64,000 nucleotides of DNA from Photorhabdus bodei. Its GTDB lineage: Bacteria > Pseudomonadota > Gammaproteobacteria > Enterobacterales > Enterobacteriaceae. The stretch spans positions 1-64,000 of the forward strand of contig NZ_NSCM01000003.1 in NCBI RefSeq assembly GCF_003287735.1. Direction: 5' to 3'. This document shows, one piece after another, positions 1 through 8,496 of the stretch. The notes below the pieces were generated by a model. That model was not told where the DNA came from, searched no databases, and worked only from the letters and a program-made list of their open reading frames with translations. Numbering within the stretch: position 1 is the stretch's first letter; the number at the start of each line of letters is the position of its first letter. The translations under genes and the position numbers were made by a program.

Positions 1-58
1 GGGGCAATAAGGGGAGCAGTAACTCCCATGCTTCATCAGGAAGGTCGTAACGAGCCAT
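1..58 (-). mobile_element. IS5-family transposase, N-terminal fragment (cut by window edge)
   Basis: Read on the minus strand from an ATG at 58, the sequence encodes MARYDLPDEAWELLLPLLP. This is the typical start of IS5-family (IS427-like) DDE transposases, which open with a helix ending in a WxLLxPLLP motif. The rest of the gene lies outside the window. Positions 59 to about 115 would be the terminal untranslated part of the element. The family assignment rests on this short N-terminus only, so the subgroup is uncertain. Confidence 0.6.
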
Positions 59-102
59 AACATGTTTTTTCCGAAAGTCAGAGCCACATAGATTATTCTA
101 TC

Positions 103-1527
103 TCAGCCTATTGCGGGACACAGCCTAGTTATATCTCTAAATATACTTCTGATAGACTCGAATGATTGATCTCCACCTTTTAAATATTCATCAACTAAAT
201 TATCAAAACCGTTATCATCTATAATTAGGATGTAATTTTTCTCCAAGACAGACAAATCCTTCAGCCTTTTATTTACTTTACCATCTGCTCCTCTACAGAA
301 AATAATGCCAAGCTGAACTTTATTTATATCTAAATCCTTAATCATAGTATCAATAACATTATCATTAGAAATATCATTATAAAAATAAAATATCACCCTT
401 TCACTTTCAATTCCAAAAACAGACAGCTCGAAGAAAAAACCTTGTCTAGACTCATTTAAATAAGATAGCCTAAAAATTTCGTTGTTACTACCGAGCACAA
501 TCGGATATATTAATGAAGGGTAAAAAATAAAAGGAAGTATTTTTTTTAATGAACTAAAATATTTATTGCCATCAACACCTTTAACATAACTTAAAAGTTC
601 TTTTGTCAGTTCAGATAATTTAAATGGCTCAATTTTATTTATCTCTTGAAAATCTCTATGTTTTAACGGTGGAGGTGGATTTAAAGTCATTTCCTCTCTA
701 TATTCGTTCAATGATGATGTAAATTTTGCTATCTGAGACTCTATAAATGGCTTTGAAGCTCCATATTCATCCAATAACCTTTTTCGGGTCACACGTCTTT
801 TACCTGATTTTAAGGTTTCCACAAGAGCTGAATTTAGACTCAAATGTTCATTTCTGAGAGATGGCATTATATATCGGTTATAGAAAGTCTTATGTGAATA
901 AGCAATTCCATACCGAGCTAATATTTTAGGAATGAGAATTACTGAACCATCTACGCCACGAGGCAATAGGAATTTCTTACTAATCCATTTATTTTTCTCA
1001 TCATCCCAAACTTTAATTTTCTCACTTTCCTCTAATTTAACCCCATAGAATTTTGATATATGCTGAGTATACTCGATAAAAAATAATTTCAATATATTAC
1101 ATACAGAATCAGAAATCCTGTCACTAGCGACACCATCTATTGTCAATGCTGTATCTTCTAGATCTTTTAATAGACCACTTTTAGCCGCATTGCTAGATTT
1201 CAAAGAAATTAATATTTCATCTGCTGATTTATCTCCTAAAGCTTTTCCACCAGATTTTCCTTTTGAATAACCCAAATGAAAAGAGTTAGATTCTCTTAAT
1301 GAAGACAGAAGATAAAAGGCTGTTTCATCGTCCCCCTCTTTTATTTTTTCTAATATTTTTGAAAAATAGTCCTGAAGGCATTCAATTAAATCTTGTCCCC
1401 ATTCTGATTTCAACCCCCTAATTGCTGTAGGATCTATAAACAAGCAAAGATCTGTGTCCAGGGGTATATCAACAAAATCTAAAGAAAGTTGATTATTATC
1501 TAAATTAAAATAATCAGAAAAAATCAT
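103..1527 (-). CDS. Unknown AT-rich accessory protein, probably truncated by the adjacent IS
   Basis: This is an open frame of 474 codons with no domain I recognise. The start was set at the ATG at 1527 because an AAGGTGG ribosome site lies just upstream; a longer TTG start at 1554 has no such signal. The protein is Lys- and Ser-rich, soluble in appearance, with no signal peptide or membrane span. Its AT-rich codon use differs from the core genes and fits recent transfer. The last residues (about LCPAIG) and the stop appear to lie inside the IS5-like element whose transposase begins at 58, so the native C-terminus is probably lost. Its place in an island next to leuX makes a defence or other cargo role possible, but nothing in the sequence shows it. 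Confidence 0.6.
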   Translation of the reverse strand: MIFSDYFNLDNNQLSLDFVDIPLDTDLCLFIDPTAIRGLKSEWGQDLIECLQDYFSKILEKIKEGDDETAFYLLSSLRESNSFHLGYSKGKSGGKALGDKSADEILISLKSSNAAKSGLLKDLEDTALTIDGVASDRISDSVCNILKLFFIEYTQHISKFYGVKLEESEKIKVWDDEKNKWISKKFLLPRGVDGSVILIPKILARYGIAYSHKTFYNRYIMPSLRNEHLSLNSALVETLKSGKRRVTRKRLLDEYGASKPFIESQIAKFTSSLNEYREEMTLNPPPPLKHRDFQEINKIEPFKLSELTKELLSYVKGVDGNKYFSSLKKILPFIFYPSLIYPIVLGSNNEIFRLSYLNESRQGFFFELSVFGIESERVIFYFYNDISNDNVIDTMIKDLDINKVQLGIIFCRGADGKVNKRLKDLSVLEKNYILIIDDNGFDNLVDEYLKGGDQSFESIRSIFRDITRLCPAIG

Positions 1528-1559
1528 AATAGCCACCTTATTATTAAACGCCAACTGAA

Positions 1560-2300
1560 GACTTACTTATAATAATCTCTGGTAAAAAAACAATGAAAGC
1601 TATCTTATAGTTATTTTAAATAAATATTTGTGAAATATATTTACTCAAATCTTTACTATCAATACAATACAATACAAAAAAGACAATGAATTATCATACA
1701 CACATGATACATGGTTATTGCTTTTAATCACAAATTTGAAAATACGATATTAACCTTCATAAAAAACAATTATTTAATATTTAAAATTGATAAATACATT
1801 TTTGGCAGTGAAGTATACTTTCCATAATTTTAGCACAAGCACAGTTTTCACCTCCTATAAAGCTACATTGCTCATTGTGTTAAATGCATTATTTTGGTGG
1901 TGGGCTACAATACCCTCCGTGATTTATTCAAATTAATTACTGCATCTCCCACTGATTAGAAATCAAATCCTGCATATGAATAGTAAAAAAATAATACCTT
2001 CTAATTAATCTTAAAAAAATAGAAATCATCAGCCACAGTGTTATTTATTAAGGAAATGTTTTAGCACAAATATTTTTTATTAATGATTTATATCGAGTAG
2101 TTTCCCATATCTCTTGATTGAAATAACTTTATTGCCTTAATAAGACAGTTCATTTTGACAGAATTTTCCCGCATATAATTAAAACGATGAGCACCGTTTC
2201 ACGCTCATTTTCATGCATTAAAAGTCTTGATGCCTCTATATTTTTGTCATATTTTTAACCACGTAACCTCGCTGTCAACGACAGCAGCCAATGTTTCCAG
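1560..2300. other. AT-rich intergenic stretch without recognisable genes
   Basis: About 740 bases of very AT-rich DNA separate the unknown gene from a stem-loop-rich element. I see no ORF of convincing size and no RNA gene. One 22-codon minus-strand ORF (1842 to 1774, GTG start) has a strong AGGAGGTG ribosome site but no recognisable product. Confidence 0.5.
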
Positions 2301-2660
2301 TATCAGGATGATACGAGTGATCTGCGAGAAACGCCTTCGGGTGGTCACAAACCCAAAGTTATAAGGAATGGAGTGTGGTCTGAGACTGACGCTTTCGAGC
2401 GACCACAAAGAAGCTACCAAGACCTGAAATGTAGCGCTTTAAGAGCGGTAACCCCCTGAGCCTTTGAAAGCGGGGATCGCAGTCGATGCGATGAAGGTAT
2501 GTTTATTCCAGCGAAATGGCTAACAACAAGCATTTCTTAGCCGCCAGTATTGCCAGCCGAGGATACCGTGATTGGCCTTCAACCAAGTGACGACTAGCCA
2601 TTAATCAGGCAACGGCTTTCTAAGCCGTAGGTCTGCTAAAGCGCCACTGTCATCACATCC
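2300..2660. ncRNA. Candidate structured RNA: series of stem-loops in the leuX island
   Basis: This GC-richer non-coding stretch carries several short hairpins in a row. GTGGTC pairs with GACCAC around an inner GCT-TTCG-AGC hairpin (about 2373-2406). CCCC pairs with GGGG (about 2452-2477). ATCGCA-gtcga-TGCGAT follows at about 2476-2492. ACGGCTT-tct-AAGCCGT lies at about 2609-2625. No continuous reading frame explains the conservation-like look of this segment. The density of hairpins suggests a structured RNA or its remnant, for example from a mobile element. The family is not identified and the strand is uncertain, although the hairpin series is described on the plus strand. Confidence 0.3.
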
Positions 2661-2745
2661 TTAATCCGGGTTGCCCCGCTGCGACCTAGGTTACCTATAT
2701 CCAAAATCTCTAACGTCTAATAAACGCTGCTGGTGCCTGCCCTGT

Positions 2746-2775
2746 GGCGTCACTTTTACTTGTGAAAGTGACGCC
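2746..2775. repeat. Perfect 11-bp inverted repeat
   Basis: The arms GGCGTCACTTT (2746-2756) and AAAGTGACGCC (2765-2775) are perfectly complementary with an 8-base loop. No T-tract follows, so a simple intrinsic terminator is unlikely. It lies between the hairpin-rich stretch and the integrase remnant and may belong to the same decayed mobile element. Confidence 0.6.
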
Positions 2776-3086
2776 GCAGCGCGGACACACTTCAGCCTTA
2801 GAGATACGCAACTTCACACAAAAGTCATTCATCTGACACACATGCTCTACGTCGGGCTGACCACTTTTTACAGGAGAGTTGAACTGATACCGAGGCAGGC
2901 CAACGGCCTGAGGGGATACCTGCATCGCAGGAGGCTGCACAGAGTGCATTACCGATACCCCGCCATACCTCAACTGCTGCACACTCGGGCGCACAGGTAT
3001 CGTTCCTGGCAGATCATATTGATGCTTCTGCCATTTAGCCCATGCGCCAAAGAAATGCAGCTTGTTGATATTGTGAGAAGTTTGCT

Positions 3087-3230
3087 ATGAGCAAATTAAG
3101 TCGTGAAATGAAAATGCTGGCGAAGCAAGTCGGCGGCAGCTTTAAAACCGTGCATGATCACCCGCATCATGGATAGATTTTGTCGTCACCTGCTTGCGCT
3201 CAATATCCAGGCTCGTGATGTTCAACATGT
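3087..3230 (+). pseudogene. Integrase N-terminal fragment (SAM-like core-binding type), frameshifted
   Basis: From the ATG at 3087 the frame reads MSKLSREMKMLAKQVGGSFK, the usual start of an island-type tyrosine integrase with an N-terminal SAM-like DNA-binding domain. After the codons for TVHDH the frame breaks. The homologous continuation (RIMDRFCRHLLALNIQARD) is in another frame up to about 3230. There the gene ends abruptly at a sequence identical to the IS200/IS605 right end found at 41229. The catalytic domain is absent, so this is a dead remnant. Confidence 0.6.
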
Positions 3231-3246
3231 GACTGCTCCCCGCCGT
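3230..3246 (-). repeat. IS200/IS605-type right-end remnant
   Basis: The 17 bases TGACTGCTCCCCGCCGT are identical to 41229-41245, where they flank a tnpB fragment and form the base of the terminal hairpin. Here the hairpin is broken by the ISAs1 remnant that follows. This marks a former IS605-type insertion into the integrase gene. Confidence 0.6.
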
Positions 3247-3705
3247 TGAGAGGGAATCAAAAAATGCTCTCTGGGTTTGTTAAATCGCATTTTGCTGCGC
3301 ATTATGATGACGACGAACTGGCTGAATTTACGGAGAAAAGCAAGGGGCATGGACGGACAGAATTCCGTCATGTTATGCAAATTCGTGCGGCATTGCCAGC
3401 AGCACTTCAGGAAAAATGGCACTCAATACAGTCTGTTATCGAAGTGGTCAGTGAACACCGTGTGAAAGGCCAACCAGCCCACCGAGATTCACGCTGGTAT
3501 GTGAGTTCGTTGCCTTTAGATGTGGAGCGAGCTGCCACAGCATTGGTCAGTGGAAAATGAGCTACACTGGGTTTTGGACGTCACTTTTCGGGAAGATGCT
3601 ATCTCGCTTAAAGATCCTGATGGTGCAGCACAAGTGGCTCTTTTTAATCGAATAGCATTAAAAAAGCCGTTCATTGTCCCCACTAAGCTCTTTAAGTTGC
3701 TGTAA
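3246..3705 (+). pseudogene. ISAs1-family transposase, C-terminal remnant with frameshift
   Basis: One frame (3246-3560) carries the GNQK start of the DDE region and the KGHGRTEFR motif typical of ISAs1 (H-repeat-associated) transposases. The homology then jumps at about 3535 into a second frame carrying HWSVENELHWVLDVTFREDA, the ISAs1 C-terminal glutamate motif. The N-terminal half is missing and the downstream end runs into the integrase fragment on the other strand. The element cannot encode an active transposase. Confidence 0.75.
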
Positions 3706-3865
3706 GATATCTATTTTCTTTTTTATCAGTAGGTCGGCGGTATTTCATACGCCTGTATTTTGAACCTCTCGGAGTAATTTCCAGATACAACCCGCCACCA
3801 TCAGCGAGTTTATAGGCTTTATCTTTTGGCTTTGCTGCCTCTATTTGCCTGGCATTGAGTTTCAT
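3692..3865 (-). pseudogene. P4-type integrase, N-terminal fragment
   Basis: From the ATG at 3865 the minus strand encodes MKLNARQIEAAKPKDKAYKL followed by ADGGGLYLE, the N-terminal DUF4102 arm-binding domain of P4-type tyrosine integrases. The frame ends after 57 residues at its junction with the ISAs1 remnant, and the catalytic domain is gone. It sits about 165 bases from leuX and points away from it, the usual arrangement for an integrase beside its attachment tRNA. It marks leuX as the insertion site of this island. Confidence 0.75.
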
Positions 3866-4029
3866 GTTGGGGGCACATTATTAATCGAATCGGAAGATGC
3901 CCCCAATTATGTCCCCACAGATATGTGGATTGCAACGGACGATAATAGACCTTGATAGACTATTTTATTTGATTTATAAAGAATTTTCTTGGATAAGTGG
4001 ACTTTGGTGAACTGCTATGAACATAGTTA

Positions 4030-4114
4030 TGGTGCCGAAGGCCGGACTCGAACCGGCACACCCGAAGGCGGTTGATTTTGAATCAACTGCGTCTACCGAT
4101 TTCGCCACTTCGGC
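4030..4114 (-). tRNA. leuX: tRNA-Leu (anticodon CAA)
   Basis: The minus strand folds as a class II tRNA with GCCGAAG paired to the acceptor 3' side, the TTCGAGTC T-loop, an anticodon arm GTTGA-TTCAAAA-TCAAC with anticodon CAA, a long variable arm and an encoded CCA end. It closely matches enterobacterial leuX, which decodes UUG and is a known integration hotspot for P4-like islands. The integrase remnants next to its 3' end agree with that use here. Confidence 0.95.
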
Positions 4115-4452
4115 ACTGAAGTAGTATGCGGAAAACGAGGGCTATTATACCTGTCAGCGATCTGTTAGCAACTGTTATCCTTCTAGCTTTGGTTTAAGTG
4201 CTGAAAAAAAGATCAAACCCATCTTTCAACACAAATGCATGTTCAATTATTGAACATAAAGGCTCTAAATAAACACACACAGCAATATCTTTTCCACCTG
4301 AAATAGTTCCTTCTCTACAATACCAGAGAAAAAACGACTCCTTTTGAGACGTTTTTTGCGACCATAGTTAGCTGAACCATCTGACGCTGATAGACAACCT
4401 ATAATCACCTTATATAATCTCAACACGATAATTCGCTATGAGGTAAATGGTT
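4115..4452. other. Intergenic region between leuX and the small membrane ORF
   Basis: About 340 bases contain no ORF I can support. The leuX promoter should lie here, on the minus strand just upstream of 4114. I could not identify specific boxes with confidence. Confidence 0.4.
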
Positions 4453-4539
4453 ATGACGATTATTAGCTGGATTGGTGCCGGGATCTTTTTGGGCATTGTC
4501 ATTGGCGCGTTGATGATGCTGTTTAAAAAGAATAAATAA
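4453..4539 (+). CDS. Predicted 28-residue single-span membrane protein
   Basis: A GAGG ribosome site 9 bases before the ATG at 4453 precedes a 28-codon frame. It encodes one hydrophobic helix with GxxxG-like small-residue spacing (about residues 3-23) and a positively charged end, FKKNK. This is the hallmark of a bacterial small transmembrane protein with its C-terminus in the cytoplasm. The family is not recognised. The evidence is the ribosome site plus helix composition, so translation is likely but unproven. Confidence 0.5.
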   Translation: MTIISWIGAGIFLGIVIGALMMLFKKNK

Positions 4540-4604
4540 CATCTTTTGCTATCTTTATCCTGTTTGTGAATTCACTGGAAGTATGCCTGATTGGTCAATT
4601 CAAA

Positions 4605-5822
4605 ATGAATAAACAGTTTTTTAAGATCTTCTCTGTTTCTGCGATAGCGTTGGCTCTTACAGCCTGCTCTTCTTCAAACAAAATATATTCGGCAAAGTTT
4701 CTGCAGCCCAAGAAACAACCATTGAAATGGGAAGTGTTCGAAGGAAATGCGAGAACTAAAAAGCTAGCTTCACAGTTGGTTGATCAATATGCACAGGATA
4801 TTTTCAACAGCAGCAATGCGCAAGGCATGGCGATGGTGGTGATTGATAATAATCAGACGGTTTACCGCAGTTTCGGTGAAACCCGTCCGGGAAGCGGCAT
4901 TCGCCCAAAGCCCGATTCAATCATCCGTATTGCCTCGCTAACTAAGTTGATGACCAGTGAAATTATGATCAAGCTCGAAGAGGATGAGGTTCTGCGTTCC
5001 ACCGATCCGTTGCAGGATTATAGTTATTATGGCGTGAAAGTGCCCCAATACAGCCCTCTTCAGCCTATCCGGTTGTTCCACCTGGCAAGCCATACCAGTG
5101 GCTTACCTCGTGAGCAGCCGGGAGGTAGATGGGGGCGCCCTGTTTTTGTCTGGCCTACACAAGCCAACCGCTGGGCTTGGTTAAAAACAGCTCAATTAGA
5201 TGTGGTGCCAGGTGCAACAGCATCTTATTCCAATCTGGCTTACGATTTATTGGCAGATGCGCTCTCTAAGGCTACGGGTAAGCCATATACCCGTTTATTA
5301 CACGATAAGATCACCGGCCCTTATTACATGAAAGACACTACACTGACGCCAAACCGTTCTCAGTGTGCTCGTTTGATGGAAAGTTATAAGCCGAGTCCGT
5401 GTCTTAATACTGTTGCGGCAGCAGGCAGTGGTGGAATCTATTCAACGCCAAAAGATATGCAGCACTGGATGCAGCAATTTTTATCATCAGACAGTCAGTT
5501 ACGTAAACAGACCGCAAGCCGTGAACAAGGTATTTATTTTAAACGTTCCGCTCTGGCTTCAATTAAAGGGATGGATGTTGCCGGTCAGGCAGATGGCGTT
5601 GGCCTTGGTTGGGTTTACATGAACGCCCGTCGCGATATACCGGGTATTTATCAGAAAACCGGCGGCGGAGGAGGGTTCAATACGTATATAGCAATGATCC
5701 CCGAACAAAATATTGGGGTGTTTGTTGTGATCACTCGTAAACAACACAGCCAGTTCAGTAGCGTAACAATGGGGGTTAATCAACTGGTAACTGCATTGTC
5801 GAGGAATCACCATCAAGTTTGA
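4605..5822 (+). CDS. Serine hydrolase of the class C beta-lactamase/AmpH family, lipoprotein
   Basis: The protein (405 residues from the ATG at 4605) starts with a lipoprotein signal ending in the lipobox LTAC, so it is probably anchored on the periplasmic face of a membrane. Penicillin-binding motifs are present in order: SLTK (nucleophile Ser and general base Lys), YSN and KTGG, plus the HTSG segment common in AmpH/EstB-like enzymes. Members act as D,D-carboxypeptidases or endopeptidases on peptidoglycan, or as esterases. Beta-lactam resistance should not be assumed. A longer GTG start at 4566 would bury the signal peptide, so the internal ATG was chosen. The gene converges on lptG and ends in a strong hairpin. 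Confidence 0.75.
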   Translation: MNKQFFKIFSVSAIALALTACSSSNKIYSAKFLQPKKQPLKWEVFEGNARTKKLASQLVDQYAQDIFNSSNAQGMAMVVIDNNQTVYRSFGETRPGSGIRPKPDSIIRIASLTKLMTSEIMIKLEEDEVLRSTDPLQDYSYYGVKVPQYSPLQPIRLFHLASHTSGLPREQPGGRWGRPVFVWPTQANRWAWLKTAQLDVVPGATASYSNLAYDLLADALSKATGKPYTRLLHDKITGPYYMKDTTLTPNRSQCARLMESYKPSPCLNTVAAAGSGGIYSTPKDMQHWMQQFLSSDSQLRKQTASREQGIYFKRSALASIKGMDVAGQADGVGLGWVYMNARRDIPGIYQKTGGGGGFNTYIAMIPEQNIGVFVVITRKQHSQFSSVTMGVNQLVTALSRNHHQV

Positions 5823-5853
5823 TCCTTTTACGCCCTAAAAATCGAGATGCTCA

Positions 5854-5884
5854 GGATAGGGTTTCTTAGCCAAAAACCCTATCC
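5854..5884 (+). terminator. Hairpin after the AmpH-like gene
   Basis: Perfect 11-bp arms GGATAGGGTTT and AAACCCTATCC with a short loop lie about 30 bases after the stop codon. The arm starts overlap the edge of the following repeat. The T-tract is weak, so it may act as a bidirectional barrier between the convergent genes. Confidence 0.6.
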
Positions 5885-6015
5885 CTATATACCCGTCATC
5901 TTTCAAGTTGCCTCTTTGTTGGCTACACTCGCTCACCCCGGTCACATCGTTATCTATGCTCCCGGGGATTCACTCCCTTGCCGTCGCGATCCATCTTGAA
6001 ATCCATAGGGTATAG
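5885..6015. repeat. Palindromic intergenic repeat (ERIC/MITE-like, about 130 bp)
   Basis: The element begins CTATATACCCGTCATCTTTC and ends with the near inverse, CTTGAAATCC followed by ATAGGGTATAG, enclosing about 80 bases. Units with these ends recur in intergenic DNA of Photorhabdus, Xenorhabdus and related enterobacteria, from my memory of the family. There is no coding capacity, so it would be a non-autonomous palindromic repeat. It fills the gap between the convergent AmpH-like gene and lptG. Confidence 0.65.
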
Positions 6016-6033
6016 TTCCTCGATTTCTAAAAA

Positions 6034-7110
6034 CTACTGTCTCTTAAGGAGTAAATAAATACTCACAGTAAGGAACAATAGGCTTGGTAACAGTGCCGCC
6101 AAAACCGCTGGCACGCTGTACACCAAGCTCAGTGGACCAAAGATCTCATTAAGTACATAAAATAGGAAGCCAAAGCTAATCCCTGTTACCATCCTTACTC
6201 CCATCGGCACACTGCGCAGTGGTCCGAAGATAAAAGAGAGTGCCATTAACATCATCACTGCAACTGAAAGCGGCGCAAATATTTTTTTCCACATATTCAG
6301 TTGATAACGACCTGATTCCTGTTCACTCTGCTTAAGGTACTTGATGTACTGATATAAGCCACTGATGGAAAGCGCTTCAGGCTCAAGTGCTACCACATTC
6401 AACTGTTCTGGCGTCAGGAGAATTTTCCAGTCAGCAGAAATACGTTGTGATCCGGTGATTTTTTTGCTGTCTGTCAGATCAGATTCTTCCACCTGAGAAA
6501 GCTTCCACAGGTCGTTATCCTTATCATAAACCGCACTGGCTGCATACTTTACAGAGAGTAGTTTTTTATCATCACTAAAATGATAGATATTGACGCCTTT
6601 AATCTCGGTATCACTCACAATCCGCTGGATGTAGATAAAATCGGCCCCATCTATCGTCCACATACCTTTATTTGTTGAAACCAGAGAACCACCAAGCATC
6701 TTCTGAGCCCGGTAATTACGCGCCATCTGTTCACCTTGTGGCGCAACCCACTCTCCGATAACCATAGTCAGGATCACCAACGGAATAGCCGTTTTCATCA
6801 CTGAGCCAGCAATCTGCATACGGGTAAATCCAGAAGCTTGCATAACCACCAACTCACTACGAGTTGCCAGCGTACCAAGCCCCAGTAAGGCGCCAAGCAA
6901 AGCTGCCATCGGGAAGAATATCTGAATATCTTTCGGCACACTTAACAAAACATAAAGACCAGCAGAAATAGTAGTATATTCCCCCTGCCCCACTTTTCTT
7001 AACTGCTCAACAAACTTAATAATACCGGAGAGTGATACCAGCATAAACAGCGTCATCAGAATAGTCTGTAGAATAGTCCGACCGATATAACGATCCAATA
7101 CACCAAACAT
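6034..7110 (-). CDS. lptG: LPS export ABC permease LptG
   Basis: The 358-residue protein has the LptF/LptG layout: three N-terminal membrane helices, a periplasmic beta-jellyroll domain (about residues 110-260) and three C-terminal helices. LptG pairs with LptF and the ATPase LptB2 in the inner membrane to extract lipopolysaccharide and pass it to LptC and the LptA bridge. Its start overlaps the lptF stop by one base, so the two are translated as one unit. Length and order match the E. coli locus, where lptFG diverges from pepA. Confidence 0.95.
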   Translation of the reverse strand: MFGVLDRYIGRTILQTILMTLFMLVSLSGIIKFVEQLRKVGQGEYTTISAGLYVLLSVPKDIQIFFPMAALLGALLGLGTLATRSELVVMQASGFTRMQIAGSVMKTAIPLVILTMVIGEWVAPQGEQMARNYRAQKMLGGSLVSTNKGMWTIDGADFIYIQRIVSDTEIKGVNIYHFSDDKKLLSVKYAASAVYDKDNDLWKLSQVEESDLTDSKKITGSQRISADWKILLTPEQLNVVALEPEALSISGLYQYIKYLKQSEQESGRYQLNMWKKIFAPLSVAVMMLMALSFIFGPLRSVPMGVRMVTGISFGFLFYVLNEIFGPLSLVYSVPAVLAALLPSLLFLTVSIYLLLKRQ

Positions 7111-8210
7111 CAGGCTACTCCTCTGCCGTTGAAACGAGCCCGGACCCTACGCACCGGCAATGTATCCCAAATATTGAGAACCAGCGCCAACATCAGATAA
7201 GTCCCATTAGTCAGCCACATCCAAATCATCGGGTCCAATTTGCCTTTACTACCGTTAGAACGCAGAGAGCTTTGCAATAAGAAGAAAATCAGATAAAGCA
7301 ACATTGCGGGCAACATGCTTAACACTCGCCCTTGACGTGGGTTCACCACACTTAACGGTACAACCATCATAGCCATAATCAGTACCGAGAGTACCAAAGT
7401 CAAACGCCAATGGAACTCAGCGCGGGAGTCCTTATCATTATCCTGCCATAACTGGATAATAGACTTCTGTTCAACTTTATTATTATCTACGATTGAAGTC
7501 TGATGCCCGATAATCGCTTGATAATCACGGAACTCAGTGATCCTAAAATCACGCAGCATTGCAGTGCCTTCGTAACGCGTACCATGATTAAGGACGACCA
7601 CCTGTTTGCCATCAGGTCGCTCCACCATATGCCCGCCATTAGAGATCACCACGGAAGGACGCTGGTTATCAACGGGGCGAAGTTGGGCAAGGAATACGTT
7701 TTCAAATTCATTGCCGTGCACGTTGCCAATATAGAGCACCAGATTACCATCCTCGGAAGGTTTGAACCTCCCTTCCATGATCGCTGCCAAGCTTGGGTTA
7801 GCTTTAGCATCAGCCACCACCTGTTCTTGATATTTCGAGGACCACGGCATGACCCAAATGACATTCACTGCCGCTAGAGCGGAAGTTAACAACGCCAGAA
7901 TAAGCGCCGAAACCACCAGCACACGCTTGCCCAAACCACACGCATGCATAACAGTAATTTCACTTTCAGTATAGAGTTTACTGAAAGTCATCAATACCCC
8001 AAGAAACAGACTCAGGGGCAAAATCAACTGCGCCATTTCAGGCACACCTAATCCTAACAAGGATAAAACTAAATTTGCCGGGACGTTTCCTTCCACTGCG
8101 GCACCCAAAATTTCAACTAATCTCTGACAGAAAAAGATCAGTAAAAGGATAAAGAGTATCGCAACTTGGCTTTTCAGGGTTTCCCGTACCAGATATCTAA
8201 TGATGATCAC
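7110..8210 (-). CDS. lptF: LPS export ABC permease LptF
   Basis: The 366-residue inner-membrane protein begins MIIIRYLVRETLKSQVAILF and contains the family's three-plus-three helix arrangement around a periplasmic domain. The conserved ESEITVMHACGLGK stretch is the cytoplasmic coupling region contacting LptB. It is the partner of the downstream lptG. The gene is divergent from pepA, with 286 bases between them that must hold both promoters. Confidence 0.95.
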   Translation of the reverse strand: MIIIRYLVRETLKSQVAILFILLLIFFCQRLVEILGAAVEGNVPANLVLSLLGLGVPEMAQLILPLSLFLGVLMTFSKLYTESEITVMHACGLGKRVLVVSALILALLTSALAAVNVIWVMPWSSKYQEQVVADAKANPSLAAIMEGRFKPSEDGNLVLYIGNVHGNEFENVFLAQLRPVDNQRPSVVISNGGHMVERPDGKQVVVLNHGTRYEGTAMLRDFRITEFRDYQAIIGHQTSIVDNNKVEQKSIIQLWQDNDKDSRAEFHWRLTLVLSVLIMAMMVVPLSVVNPRQGRVLSMLPAMLLYLIFFLLQSSLRSNGSKGKLDPMIWMWLTNGTYLMLALVLNIWDTLPVRRVRARFNGRGVA

Positions 8211-8496
8211 GCTTATTACGCCTGTGAAAACTTGTCTTTTTGCAGGAAAATCGCTAACTTCATTGTATATATACCATTTATTATGTGCATCAGTTTGGCT
8301 TCCTCACTGCTAAAATGATATCGAAGCATTCCATATTCAGGTTCCCAGTCAGAACATACTTATATAGTTAGCTAAACAATAACAAATAGTGCGTTTAGCT
8401 TAACATAAATAGTTAATTTTCTATGGGGTAGATTAATGCGAAACGCTATATTTTAGCGATAGCATCCGTCTTTGTCTTTAAGATTCAGGAGAACGC
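8211..8496. promoter_or_regulatory. Divergent promoter region of lptFG and pepA
   Basis: These 286 AT-rich bases lie between two divergently transcribed operons and contain no ORF. Promoters for both directions are expected here by position. I did not find unambiguous -35/-10 pairs to commit to. Confidence 0.5.

Noticed and set aside
1774..1842. 22-codon minus-strand ORF with a strong AGGAGGTG site
   Set aside because: Too short and not hydrophobic enough for a type I toxin; no other support.
2710..2994. 94-codon minus-strand ORF with a CPRCG segment
   Set aside because: It overlaps the previous ORF and the inverted repeat, lacks a ribosome site and gives no recognisable protein beyond one CxxC.
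2671..3090. 139-codon plus-strand ORF over the stem-loop region and its end
   Set aside because: Composition is odd (many His, Arg, Cys), it reads through a perfect inverted repeat, and no domain is recognised.
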